Source of the DNA: an uncultured Pelagibacteraceae bacterium
GTDB lineage: Bacteria; Pseudomonadota; Alphaproteobacteria; Pelagibacterales; Pelagibacteraceae
Length of the DNA: 64,000 bases
NCBI GenBank assembly: GCA_902526085.1
Contig: CABZJN010000003.1
Coordinates: 1 to 64,000, forward strand
Direction of reading: 5' to 3'
The notes under the pieces were generated by a model. The model saw only the letters and a program-made list of their open reading frames with translations, was not told the DNA's origin and did not search any database. Both the position numbers and the translations under genes were made by a program. Positions 12,256 to 22,256 of this stretch are shown one piece after another. Position 1 is the stretch's first letter, and every line of letters starts with the position of its first letter.

Positions 12256-12945
12256 TTAAGTTTCGTCAGATTTAAGGGTACTACTTAACATTTCGTCAAT
12301 ATCAGAATAAATATTTTCCTTTTTATCAACTTGTTTTTCTTTAAAAAATTTGCCTGTTCCAAATATTGAAGAGTCTACACTTGATGTATCAATTAGGCCT
12401 GCCGAACCTAATTCATTAACAGTCGGCAAATCAGATAATTTTTGCAAATTAAAATGACTTAAAAATTCATCTGTAGTTCCATATTGTATTGGTTTGCCAG
12501 GAACATTTTTTCTACCTTCATGTTTAACCCAATTTAACTCCATTAGAATTTCTAAAGTATTAGTTCCAAAAGCTACACCTCTTATCTCCTCAATTTCAGA
12601 CCTTGTAACAGGTTGATGATAAACAATAATAGCAAGAGTTTCGATTGCAGCTCTAGATAATTTTTTTTCAACGGTTTTTTGTTCTGACATTAAAGAAGAT
12701 AAATTAACTGCAGTTCTAAATGACCATTTATTAGATATGCAAATCAAATTAATACCTCTATTTGAGTAAAAATCTCTTAACTTTTCCAGTGATTGCTGAA
12801 TATCTGTTTGTTTAGATAATTTTGACTCTATTGTTTCAACTGAAAGAGGTTCGGCAGCAGCGAATACAATAGCCTCAATCTCTCTTTCTAAATCGGTGAG
12901 TTTAGTTGGAAAACTTACAATATTATTTTTTTTAATTTTTTTCAT
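12256..12945 (-). CDS. scpB: segregation and condensation protein B
   Basis: winged-helix ScpB: EAIVFAAAEPLS, LSRAAIETLAIIVYHQPVTRSEIEEIRGV. Confidence 0.95.
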   Translation of the reverse strand: MKKIKKNNIVSFPTKLTDLEREIEAIVFAAAEPLSVETIESKLSKQTDIQQSLEKLRDFYSNRGINLICISNKWSFRTAVNLSSLMSEQKTVEKKLSRAAIETLAIIVYHQPVTRSEIEEIRGVAFGTNTLEILMELNWVKHEGRKNVPGKPIQYGTTDEFLSHFNLQKLSDLPTVNELGSAGLIDTSSVDSSIFGTGKFFKEKQVDKKENIYSDIDEMLSSTLKSDET

Positions 12946-13679
12946 TAATTTTCCTTAACATAGATATCTTCGAATAATTCTTTTTGTTTTAAAGATATAC
13001 TTCCTTCTTTTACTAATTCCAAAGAGCCAGCAAAAATTCCTGCTCTACCTGTTCTTTTTAAATTAGGAGACTTGTTAAATCCAGAGGGAACCAACTCAGA
13101 CAAATTTTTCCAATCATTCAGCGTGCCAAAGAACTCTTTTATTCTTTTAATAGCATCTTCAGTAGTAAAAACAGGAAGTTTAGGTATGTTCATAGTATGA
13201 AAATCTTTAGTCATGACTATCCCTGAATATGCTTTTAATAATTCAAATAATGTTAAAGAAACTTTTTTGTCGTATATCGACTTTACACCACTTTTTGAGC
13301 CACGCATAAAAACATCTCTACCTAATCTTTTTCTATCTAACATTTGAGACGATAATAATCTAATTAATTCTAATTTTTTTAATTGTAATTTAAGTTTCTC
13401 AGCAACTTCAAAAGCTTTAAACTCCTCCTCATCGGTTTCAGGGAGTAATAATTTTGATTTCAAATAAGTAAGCCAAGTTGCCATTAACAAATATTCAGAA
13501 GCTATTTCTAAATTTATATTTTCTTTTTCTGTTAAATATTGATGAAATTGATTGGCAAGTTTTGTAATAGAAATTTCTTCTAAATCAACTTTTTGCGATT
13601 TAGCAAGATCAAGCAATATTTCAAGGGAACCACTGAAATTATTTAAATTTACATTAAAGTCTAAAGAATCATCGGACAT
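12945..13679 (-). CDS. scpA: segregation and condensation protein A
   Basis: FSGSLEILLDLAKSQKVDLEEISI, EYLLMATWLTYLKSKLLLP; paired with scpB. Confidence 0.95.
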   Translation of the reverse strand: MSDDSLDFNVNLNNFSGSLEILLDLAKSQKVDLEEISITKLANQFHQYLTEKENINLEIASEYLLMATWLTYLKSKLLLPETDEEEFKAFEVAEKLKLQLKKLELIRLLSSQMLDRKRLGRDVFMRGSKSGVKSIYDKKVSLTLFELLKAYSGIVMTKDFHTMNIPKLPVFTTEDAIKRIKEFFGTLNDWKNLSELVPSGFNKSPNLKRTGRAGIFAGSLELVKEGSISLKQKELFEDIYVKEN

Positions 13680-13690
13680 AGTAAATTACT

Positions 13691-14644
13691 CTAACCTATA
13701 ATTTTTATTAATTGTGATGTTTTTTTCGTTACAAATTTATCTAATTTTGGTGAATTTTGTGCAACTATAATCATTTCACTTAAATTTCCATTGCAATGTA
13801 AGACTAAATTGCATCCCGCTAAAAAAGATTTTTTTACTCTAACATCAAGTTTATCTTTTAAAGCTTTCATTGAAAGATCGTCTGTTAAAATTAGATTTTT
13901 AAATTTTATTTTATTTCTTATTAAACTAATAATTTTTTTTGAATGGGTAACATTATTTTGTGGATCAATTTTATGAAATAGTAAATGGCCTGTCATTGCG
14001 ATCAATGCTTTCTTATTTTTAAAAGTATAAAAATCATTTTTTACTAAATAATTCTCATTTTTTGTTATTTTAGGAAGATTTTTATGACTATCTACTTTAG
14101 CTAGACCATGCCCTGGTATGTGCTTCATCACTGTTGCAACTCCATTTTTATGAAAATGATTGATACAAATATCTCCCATTGTTGATACTATTTTTTTGTT
14201 ACTTGAAAATGATCTGTCATCAACAATCTTATGAAAATTTTTTCTTTTAAGATCCAGAACAGGAACCGTATTAATATTTATTCCTAATAATTTTAATAGG
14301 TATGAAATTTGTTTAACATAGACATTATAATAAATATTAAATTTTTTTTTATCTTTATTGAATAGTTTGCCAAAATATTCTGCTGAAAAAATTGAATTAT
14401 CAATAAATTTCCTTAATCTACTAACTCTACCACCCTCCTCATCTATCATAATAGGATAATTTTTATTTTTAAATATTTTTTTAATAGAATTTGTTAATTT
14501 TTTAGTTTGATTTATAGAATTTATATTTCTAGAAAATAAAATAATTCCCCATGGTTTATATTTTTTTAAAAAACTTATTTCCTTTTGGGTAAGATATTTA
14601 CCTTTTATTCCACATATAAAAGATCTATGGGATTTATTTGTCAT
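13691..14644 (-). CDS. nagZ: beta-N-acetylhexosaminidase (glycoside hydrolase family 3)
   Basis: IMIDEEGGRVSRL, VMKHIPGHGLAKVDSHKNLP, LILTDDLSMKAL; expected synteny. Confidence 0.92.
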   Translation of the reverse strand: MTNKSHRSFICGIKGKYLTQKEISFLKKYKPWGIILFSRNINSINQTKKLTNSIKKIFKNKNYPIMIDEEGGRVSRLRKFIDNSIFSAEYFGKLFNKDKKKFNIYYNVYVKQISYLLKLLGININTVPVLDLKRKNFHKIVDDRSFSSNKKIVSTMGDICINHFHKNGVATVMKHIPGHGLAKVDSHKNLPKITKNENYLVKNDFYTFKNKKALIAMTGHLLFHKIDPQNNVTHSKKIISLIRNKIKFKNLILTDDLSMKALKDKLDVRVKKSFLAGCNLVLHCNGNLSEMIIVAQNSPKLDKFVTKKTSQLIKIIG

Positions 14645-14897
14645 TATAAAGAAGTTCCCAAAAAGAATATTTATTTTTTTTCTTATTATTTTTAAATTCT
14701 ACATATTCAATAATATTTTCTGTATCATTTTCTAATAATATAAGATCTTTTTCTATATTATTAATTTTTTCATCAATTAAGATAAGTGATCTGTAAGATT
14801 TCTTAATATTTTTATCAGAAAAATAGTATCTGGCAGTAAAAAAAATGAAGAAGAAAATTATAATAAGAAAAAAAAGATACTTTAGTTCTTTAATCAT
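14634..14897 (-). CDS. uncharacterised 87-aa single-TM protein in the slot usually holding a SPOR-domain protein
   Basis: MIKELKYLFFLIIIFFFIFFTARYYFSDKNIKKSYR...; lies between argS and nagZ, overlapping nagZ. Confidence 0.65.
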   Translation of the reverse strand: MIKELKYLFFLIIIFFFIFFTARYYFSDKNIKKSYRSLILIDEKINNIEKDLILLENDTENIIEYVEFKNNKKKNKYSFWELLYNDK

Positions 14898-16627
14898 TAC
14901 ATTTTTTCAGGGGTGTCTACACCCAAAATATTCATACCTGTTTTCAAAGTATTGGCTGTAGATTTTAGGAAAACTAGTTTTTCCATTTGAATTGTATTAT
15001 CTTGATCTATAAATCTTTTAGAAGCATCATCCTTACCCATATTCCAATAAGAGTGAAACTCAGAAGCTAACTCGTATAGATAAACTGAAATTCTGTGTGG
15101 TTCTAATTTTTCTGAAGAAACTTCAACACATTTAGGCCATTCACTAATTTTTTTGAATAGCTTTATTTCCTCATTGCCAAAATTAAAATCTGAATTCTTT
15201 ATCTCAAGATTGCTATTTATATCATTTTGGCTATTTCTAAACACAGACGAAATTCTAGCATATGCATACTGAACATAATAAATAGGGTTTTCTTTAGATT
15301 TTTCTTTTACTTTATCAAAATCAAAATCGATTTCAGCATCACTACTTCTGCTTAACATAATAAACCTTGTTGCATCCTTGCCAACCTCACTAATAAGATC
15401 CTCAATAGTTATATAATCGCCTTTTCTTTTAGACATTTTAAAAGGTTTTTTGTCTTTAATAAGTTTTACTAACTGACTTACTTTACAAATTAACTTATTT
15501 TTTTCACCTGATAATGCCTCAACAGCAGAAGTTATTCTTTTTATATAACCAGCATGATCAGCACCAAGAATATTTATAAGAATATTAAAATTCCTTTTTA
15601 ATTTTGTATTGTGATAAGCAACATCACTTGCAAAGTATGTCCATGATTTGTCTTCTTTTTGCAACGCTCTGTCTTTATCATCACCAAAGTTTGTAGATTT
15701 AAACAATAATTGATCTCTTTCTACCCAGTTTTCTTTGCTTTCTCCTTCGGGTGCTTTAATTTTTCCTTCATAGATATATTTTTTTTCTTTTAAATTTTTA
15801 ATTACTTCATCAACTTCATTATTATTTATTACATCAGTTTCACTTGCAAAATTATCATGCTTTATGCCAAGATTTTCCAAATTGATTTTTATTAATTTTA
15901 AAGATTCTTGTATTGAAAGTTTTTTTAGTTTTTCAGATACTGATTCAAAATTTTTAAAATCTAAATCTTTATTTTTTGAAATTATTTTTTTTGCTATTTC
16001 TATAAGATAGTCACCAGGATATAATTTATTATCTTCTATCGGAAAAGTTTCTTTGTAAAGAATTTCTTTTATTCTTAAATAAACGGATTTTGTAAAATGA
16101 GAGATTTGATTTCCATAATCATTTACATAATATTCTTTGGTAACTTTATGACCATTAAAGGATAAAAGATTAGATATTACATCTCCAAGTATGGCGCCTC
16201 TAGAATGGCCTACATGCAAAGGTCCAGTTGGATTTGCAGATACAAATTCTACTAAAAAATTATTTTTTTTTCCACTCGTGCTACTTCCATATGATGAATT
16301 ATTTAAGACATCTAATATGAAGCCATTCCAAAATTCATTTTTAAATTTTAGATTGATAAAACCTGGTTTTTCAATGCTAATTTCATCGACATTGTTATCA
16401 CTATCTTTTATCAAGTCAGCTATCTGTTTAGCAAGTTCAAGTGGAGGTTTTTTATTAATTTTGGATAATACCATTGCAACATTTGTGGAAATATCTCCAG
16501 TAAATTTTGCAGGTGGAATATCAACATTTATGCCTGATAAATTATCTGGCAACTCTAACAAATTATCTTTATGGGCAGACTTAATAATTTTTTCTATCTT
16601 TAATAAATAATTTTCAAATATATTCAT
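14897..16627 (-). CDS. argS: arginyl-tRNA synthetase
   Basis: VEFVSANPTGPLHVGHSRGAILGD; KMSKRKGDYITIEDL. Confidence 0.97.
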   Translation of the reverse strand: MNIFENYLLKIEKIIKSAHKDNLLELPDNLSGINVDIPPAKFTGDISTNVAMVLSKINKKPPLELAKQIADLIKDSDNNVDEISIEKPGFINLKFKNEFWNGFILDVLNNSSYGSSTSGKKNNFLVEFVSANPTGPLHVGHSRGAILGDVISNLLSFNGHKVTKEYYVNDYGNQISHFTKSVYLRIKEILYKETFPIEDNKLYPGDYLIEIAKKIISKNKDLDFKNFESVSEKLKKLSIQESLKLIKINLENLGIKHDNFASETDVINNNEVDEVIKNLKEKKYIYEGKIKAPEGESKENWVERDQLLFKSTNFGDDKDRALQKEDKSWTYFASDVAYHNTKLKRNFNILINILGADHAGYIKRITSAVEALSGEKNKLICKVSQLVKLIKDKKPFKMSKRKGDYITIEDLISEVGKDATRFIMLSRSSDAEIDFDFDKVKEKSKENPIYYVQYAYARISSVFRNSQNDINSNLEIKNSDFNFGNEEIKLFKKISEWPKCVEVSSEKLEPHRISVYLYELASEFHSYWNMGKDDASKRFIDQDNTIQMEKLVFLKSTANTLKTGMNILGVDTPEKM

Positions 16628-17742
16628 TTGTATGACTTGTATAATTGTATTGCGTATCTATCAGTCATTCCTGATATATAATCAGAAATTGCTCTATATT
16701 TATTATTTTCTATAAACTTATTGACAATAAACTTTTTTGGTTTCTTTTCTATTATTTTAAATAAATTTTCTACTATTTTCTTTCCATGATTATTTTTTAA
16801 TTGCACAGTCTTATTTTTATACATATTTAATTTTAAAAAATTTTTGACTTCTTTTTCTATAGATAAAAATTTATTAGAAAAATTGATTATTTTATCTTTA
16901 TACATTTGAACATCTTTTTTAGTATTAATCTTATTTTTCTTTAAATTTTTAATACTATTTTTAATTACATCTTGCACCATTAAATTTATCGAGTCTCTTA
17001 TAATTTGATAAACTATTATATCTTTATTTGAGCGATTAATTTTTGTTTTATAAGAATTATAAATTTCTTTAAAAAAATTAATTTCACATAATTGATTTAG
17101 AGAAAACAATTTAGCTTTAATTCCATCTTGTATATCATGGTTATTATAGGCTATGTCATCAGATATGGCTGCAATCTGTGCCTCAAGAGAAGAATTTTTT
17201 TTAAAATTAATTTTTTGTTTAAATTTTTTAGCTCCAATTATTCTATTTATTTTACAAATGTTATGTATTGGTCCGTTATGTTTTAAAAGGCCATCCAGTG
17301 TTTCAATTGTTAAATTTAAACCTTTAAATTTTAAATATTTATTTTCTATGAACATCACTATTCTTAAAGTTTGAAGATTATGATCAAAACCACCATGCAT
17401 TGCCATTGATTCATTCAAGGCTTTTTCACCAGCATGCCCAAATGGAGTATGCCCCATATCATGGGCTAGACTTAGTGTTTCAACTAAATCATCATTTAAA
17501 TTCAAATACCTAGATATTGATCTTGCAATTTGAGCAACCTCTAATGAATGAGTTATTCTTGTTCTATAATGGTCACCTTCTGTATTAACAAAAACCTGGG
17601 TTTTGTGCTTTAATCTTCTAAACGATGCAGAATGGATTATTCTATCCCTATCTCTCTGAAAAGGCGTTCTAAAGGAGCTATTTGGCTCCAAGGTTAAGCG
17701 ACCTTTTGATGTAAAAAAACCTAATTTTGAGTAATTATTCAT
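16624..17742 (-). CDS. dgt: deoxyguanosinetriphosphate triphosphohydrolase-like protein
   Basis: HD-domain: SFRRLKHKTQVF, HYRTRITHSLEVAQIARSI, LAHDMGHTPFGHAGE. Confidence 0.93.
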   Translation of the reverse strand: MNNYSKLGFFTSKGRLTLEPNSSFRTPFQRDRDRIIHSASFRRLKHKTQVFVNTEGDHYRTRITHSLEVAQIARSISRYLNLNDDLVETLSLAHDMGHTPFGHAGEKALNESMAMHGGFDHNLQTLRIVMFIENKYLKFKGLNLTIETLDGLLKHNGPIHNICKINRIIGAKKFKQKINFKKNSSLEAQIAAISDDIAYNNHDIQDGIKAKLFSLNQLCEINFFKEIYNSYKTKINRSNKDIIVYQIIRDSINLMVQDVIKNSIKNLKKNKINTKKDVQMYKDKIINFSNKFLSIEKEVKNFLKLNMYKNKTVQLKNNHGKKIVENLFKIIEKKPKKFIVNKFIENNKYRAISDYISGMTDRYAIQLYKSYK

Positions 17743-17792
17743 TCTTTAAAAATGGTAAATATTAATTATATTAGTAATAACAGCGATAAATA

Positions 17793-18110
17793 ATGATTAA
17801 AGAAATTAAATTTACAGATAATGCCTTAAAACAAATCAATAACCTTCTATCATCTAAAGATGAAGGTTCTTTTTTTAGAATCGCTATCAAAGGTGGTGGA
17901 TGCTCAGGGTTTCAGTATGATTTCTCATTTGATAAAACACCTCAAGATGATGATTTAAGACAAGATAATATTTTAATAGATAAAACTTCGGCTGACCTTT
18001 TGAAAGGATCAGAAGTTGATTTTGTAAAGGAATTAATTGGAGACCAATTTAAAATTACTAACCCACAAAGCAAATCATCTTGTGGTTGTGGTGTTTCGTT
18101 TTCTCTTTAA
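17793..18110 (+). CDS. iron-sulfur cluster insertion protein (HesB/IscA/ErpA family)
   Basis: FRIAIKGGGCSGFQYDF ... SSCGCGVSF; conserved Cys pattern. Confidence 0.93.
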   Translation: MIKEIKFTDNALKQINNLLSSKDEGSFFRIAIKGGGCSGFQYDFSFDKTPQDDDLRQDNILIDKTSADLLKGSEVDFVKELIGDQFKITNPQSKSSCGCGVSFSL

Positions 18111-18886
18111 TGATCATTAGCTCATGGAATGTAAATTCTATTAGAGCAAGAATATTAAATGTTCAGGAATACTTAAAAAAATTTAATCCTGATATTGTAT
18201 TAACTCAAGAAATAAAAACTCAAGAAGAAACTTATCCATTTGATGATATTAAAAAATTAAAATATGAAAGCTATGTATTTGGTCAAAAAAGTTACAACGG
18301 TGTTGCAATACTTTCCAAAAAAAAATTAGACAAAATCGAAAAAGATATATTTAAAGACAAAAACAAACAATCAAGAATAATTTCAGCAGAAACAAAGTAT
18401 AAGTCTAAAACTATTAAAATTATAAATATCTATACTCCAAATGGTAATCCAGTAGATACTGAAAAATATGATTACAAATTATATTGGCTAAACAGTTTAA
18501 TTAAAAAACTTAAAACTCTTTTAAAAAAATATGATAATATAATTATTGCAGGTGACTTTAACATAATACCCTCTGCTGAAGATGTCCACGACCCTAAAGG
18601 ATATGAAAATGATGCTCTTTTTAGAATTGAGATAAGGAAAAAATTAAGAGAAATGTTTAATTTAGGATTTCACGATGCATTTAGATATATTTATCCAGAT
18701 AAAGAGGAGTATACTTTTTGGGATTACACAAGTGGCGCTTGGCAAAAAAACAATGGAATGAGGATTGATCACTTTTTAGTAACTAACAGTTTACTGAATA
18801 GTATCAAAGATGTTAAAGTTAATAAATATCCAAGAGGTAGAGAAAAACCATCTGATCATACACCGATTGAATTAGAATTAGCTTAA
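18110..18886 (+). CDS. xthA: exodeoxyribonuclease III
   Basis: MIISSWNVNSIRARILNVQEYL, AGDFNIIPSAEDVHDP, RIDHFLVT...SDHTPIELEL. Start at TAATG overlap (18110), not the longer ORF from 18080. Confidence 0.94.
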   Translation: MIISSWNVNSIRARILNVQEYLKKFNPDIVLTQEIKTQEETYPFDDIKKLKYESYVFGQKSYNGVAILSKKKLDKIEKDIFKDKNKQSRIISAETKYKSKTIKIINIYTPNGNPVDTEKYDYKLYWLNSLIKKLKTLLKKYDNIIIAGDFNIIPSAEDVHDPKGYENDALFRIEIRKKLREMFNLGFHDAFRYIYPDKEEYTFWDYTSGAWQKNNGMRIDHFLVTNSLLNSIKDVKVNKYPRGREKPSDHTPIELELA

Positions 18887-19876
18887 AGATTTAATTTTAT
18901 TAATTAGATCCTCGTTGATATGTCTTGGTCCTTTATCTAATCTATTCTTATGTCTTCTTTCACCAGGAAGTCTGACATCACCCATTGATTTCATTTTTTC
19001 AAAAAATTTTGATGAATGTTCGTCCCAATTATTTTGTGATAATTTATCTGGAGATATAGCTAAAATGAACTCTCCACCACTTGGAGGACCTCCATCATTA
19101 TTATCCTTCTCAGCTGTCTCATAACTGAAATTATCTCCTACTAAGGCACCTGCAAGCAATTCGACCATCATCGCAATTCCAGAGCCTTTATAGCCTCCGA
19201 AAGGCAATAAAACACCCCCATCTGCAATCTCAGCAGGATCAGTTGTATCTTTTCCTTCTTTTGTTAATCCTGTTCCTAATGGAACTTTATGACCCTCTCT
19301 TTTAGCAACCTGGACTTCTCCCATTGCCATTGAAGCTGTTGCCATATCGTAAACGACTGGAGGTTTATTTTTTCTTGGCCAAGCAAATGATATGGGATTT
19401 GTTCCAAACAAAGGCTTAATTGCTCCAGCAGGCGCTACAGCAGGTTTGTAAGATGTGCATGCAAAAGCGACCAAACCCTGTTCTGCGATCATTTCAGTTT
19501 CAGGCCACATAGCTGCCATATGATGCGAATTTGTTATTGCTAAAATCGCAACACCATTTTCTTTAGCAAGTTTGATTAGTTCTGGAATACTTTTTTTTAA
19601 AACCACAGGAGCTAAGCAATTATTTCCGTTTGCTTTAATAACTGATGCTGATATTTTTTTTATATCTGGTTTGCCTTTTCCATTAATTTTTCCACTTTTT
19701 AATCCTGCTACGTAAGCTGGCACTCTGAATAAACCATGCGATAAGGATCCATCTTTCTCAGCTTTAGTAACCAAATCTGCCATTATAGTTGCTGTTTCAT
19801 CATCACAACCACTATTTAAGAAAGTATTTTTCGCTAAATTATAAATTTCATCTAACTCTAAAGATATATTGCTCAC
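18878..19876 (-). CDS. Ldh family (malate/L-lactate/ureidoglycolate dehydrogenase) oxidoreductase
   Basis: SLSHGLFRVPAYV, AITNSHHMAAMWPETEMIAEQGL, FGTNPISFAWP, GGYKGSGIAMMVELL. Confidence 0.88.
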   Translation of the reverse strand: MSNISLELDEIYNLAKNTFLNSGCDDETATIMADLVTKAEKDGSLSHGLFRVPAYVAGLKSGKINGKGKPDIKKISASVIKANGNNCLAPVVLKKSIPELIKLAKENGVAILAITNSHHMAAMWPETEMIAEQGLVAFACTSYKPAVAPAGAIKPLFGTNPISFAWPRKNKPPVVYDMATASMAMGEVQVAKREGHKVPLGTGLTKEGKDTTDPAEIADGGVLLPFGGYKGSGIAMMVELLAGALVGDNFSYETAEKDNNDGGPPSGGEFILAISPDKLSQNNWDEHSSKFFEKMKSMGDVRLPGERRHKNRLDKGPRHINEDLINKIKSLS

Positions 19877-19919
19877 ACATCTATTAGATATTATTTAAGA
19901 TTTATTTCAAATAGAATAT

Positions 19920-20654
19920 CTATTTATTTTTATCTTCCCACTCAAAACGTGGAAAAGAGTCAAAGATTTTAAAAATACCGTTTGACCATTGATTACACAC
20001 TTTTGAGTATTCATCATCAGTAAGATTTAAACACTTTTGAGATGCAATTTTATATTGATCTTTTCTATAAACTGTAAAATCAATTGGTGGACCAACTGTT
20101 AAGTCACTTTTTAATGTTGAGTCCATTGATATTAAAGCACATCTTGATGCATCACCAACAGTGACTTCAGGTTTAATAACTCTATCTAAAATAGGTTTCC
20201 CGTATTTAACTTCGCCTATAACTAAATATGGCTTGCTATCGGCAGGTCTTATATAATTTCCTTGAGGATAAACTAAATATAATTCCATTGGTTGTCCCTT
20301 AATCTGACCACCAATAACAAAAGTAGATCCCAATAATACCGTGTCAGTATTTATACCTTTAGGTGCTGAATGTTCAATATTTAATGAACCAATATATGAA
20401 GCAATCTGATCAAAATTTTCACAAGTATTTAAATTCATTATTCCAGAGGAATTCTTCAAATCATTTTGAATTGATTTATAAACTGCTTGAGAGGTTCCTA
20501 AATTACCTGAAGTAACAATAATAATTGTTCTGTCGCCTACATCGTACGTGAACATTTTTGAATAAATATTTACGTTATCTAAACCAGCATTCGTTCTTGA
20601 ATCTGATGCAAAAACCAATCCATCTTGTGCTTTAATGCCAATACAATAAGTCAT
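19920..20654 (-). CDS. Anbu-type proteasome-like peptidase (COG3484)
   Basis: MTYCIGIKAQDGLVFASDSRTNAGLDNVNIYSKMF; ALISMDSTLKSDLTVGPPID. Confidence 0.88.
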   Translation of the reverse strand: MTYCIGIKAQDGLVFASDSRTNAGLDNVNIYSKMFTYDVGDRTIIIVTSGNLGTSQAVYKSIQNDLKNSSGIMNLNTCENFDQIASYIGSLNIEHSAPKGINTDTVLLGSTFVIGGQIKGQPMELYLVYPQGNYIRPADSKPYLVIGEVKYGKPILDRVIKPEVTVGDASRCALISMDSTLKSDLTVGPPIDFTVYRKDQYKIASQKCLNLTDDEYSKVCNQWSNGIFKIFDSFPRFEWEDKNK

Positions 20655-20766
20655 TTGAATAATTTACTATTGAATTATAACATTAATTAATAATCTATTA
20701 AAAGCATAACTGCTATATCTATTATGCATTTGCTTATTCTATCCAATTATTAAACATTAACTCGTT

Positions 20767-22212
20767 ATGGTCTCTAAACTATGGAAAAACTATAATGCGA
20801 AAAATGCTTATGATGGTTATTTCACAAAAGATAATAAGCTAAGAAAACATGCAACTATAATTTCAGGTATCCTAGAAAGATACGGAAAGAAAAAACTTCA
20901 GGAAATAGAAAAGAACTGCCAAAGTACAATTAGTGCAAGAGGAATAAATTTTAGAGTTTATGCTGCTAACAATCGTGCGGAAGAGAAAAAATGGCCATTG
21001 GATATAATTCCAAGAATAATTCCAAAAAAACAATGGAATAAAGTTTCAAAAGGCTTGCAGCAAAGAGTGAAAGCCTTAAATCTATTTATTGATGATGTTT
21101 ATAATCAAAAGAAAATTTTTAAAGATAATGTAGTACCAAAAGAAATAATTTTTAAATCCCCATTCTATGTAAAGGAATGTGATGGATTTTCACCCAAACA
21201 TAAAGCATGGTCAAATATTTCAGGAGTTGATTTAATAAGAAATACCAGTGGTGATTATTTAGTTTTAGAGGATAATTTAAGAGTTCCATCAGGTGTTTCT
21301 TACATGCTTGAGAATAGAATGGTAATGAGAGATGTTTTTCCGGAATTATTTACAAGGTACAAAGTTGCTTCTATCCATCAATACACAAACAAATTATTTA
21401 ATTGCATGGTTGAATGTATTCCTAAAAAAACATCAAATCCTCATATGGTTGTATTAACACCTGGTATTTATAATTCAGCTTACTTTGAACATTCATTTTT
21501 AGCAGAGCAAATGGGTATAGCTTTAGTGGAAGGAAAAGATTTGTTTGTTGAAAATGATATTGTCTATATGAAGACAGTCAAGGGACCCCTCAAGGTTGAT
21601 TGTATTTATAGGCGACTAGATGACAATTTTTTAGATCCAAAAGTTTTTTTTAAAGGATCATTAATTGGTGTTCCTGGACTTTTTAAAAGTTGGAGAAAAG
21701 GAAATGTTGGTATTATCAATGCGATTGGAACAGGTGTAGCTGATGACAAAGTTGTTTATTCTTATGTGAATAAAATGATAGTTTATTATTTGGGAGAACA
21801 ACCTATTTTAAATCAAGTAGAAACATACCTTTGTCATAACAAATCTGAAAGAGATTATGTAATCGAAAATATTGGTAAATTAGTTGTAAAGCCTGCAAAT
21901 GCATCTGGAGGTTATGGAATTATGATTGGTCCAAAAGCTCCAAAAAAAGAACGAGAGGAAGTAATTGCTAAAATAAAGAAAAATCCAAGAGAATATATTG
22001 CTCAACCATTAGAAACTCTTTCAACAGCCCCAACAATAACTGAAGATGATATAGAACCTAGGCACCTTGATTTAAGACCTTTTGTTTTAAGTGGAAAAAC
22101 TACATACGTAAGCACTGGTGGACTAACCAGAGTAGCTTTAAGAAAAGGCAGTACAATTGTAAATAGCTCTCAAGGTGGTGGTTCTAAAGATACACTTATT
22201 GTTGAAACATAA
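20767..22212 (+). CDS. circularly permuted type 2 ATP-grasp protein (COG2308-like)
   Basis: GISAR-like (CQSTISARGINFRVYA), LVLEDNLRVPSGVSYMLENR, KPANASGGYGIMIGP, LDLRPFVLSG; divergent from the Anbu gene. Confidence 0.9.
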   Translation: MVSKLWKNYNAKNAYDGYFTKDNKLRKHATIISGILERYGKKKLQEIEKNCQSTISARGINFRVYAANNRAEEKKWPLDIIPRIIPKKQWNKVSKGLQQRVKALNLFIDDVYNQKKIFKDNVVPKEIIFKSPFYVKECDGFSPKHKAWSNISGVDLIRNTSGDYLVLEDNLRVPSGVSYMLENRMVMRDVFPELFTRYKVASIHQYTNKLFNCMVECIPKKTSNPHMVVLTPGIYNSAYFEHSFLAEQMGIALVEGKDLFVENDIVYMKTVKGPLKVDCIYRRLDDNFLDPKVFFKGSLIGVPGLFKSWRKGNVGIINAIGTGVADDKVVYSYVNKMIVYYLGEQPILNQVETYLCHNKSERDYVIENIGKLVVKPANASGGYGIMIGPKAPKKEREEVIAKIKKNPREYIAQPLETLSTAPTITEDDIEPRHLDLRPFVLSGKTTYVSTGGLTRVALRKGSTIVNSSQGGGSKDTLIVET

Positions 22213-22256
22213 TAATATTCATTTTATATAAAATTAATCAACCTAAATTCGTTTTG

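Noticed and set aside
16191-16610. 139-aa plus-strand ORF opposite argS
   Set aside because: Fully antisense to argS catalytic region; no recognisable family.
20655-20766. Riboswitch or ncRNA in the Anbu/ATP-grasp intergenic region
   Set aside because: Only AT-rich sequence with no convincing stem architecture by eye; 112 bp is adequate for two promoters.
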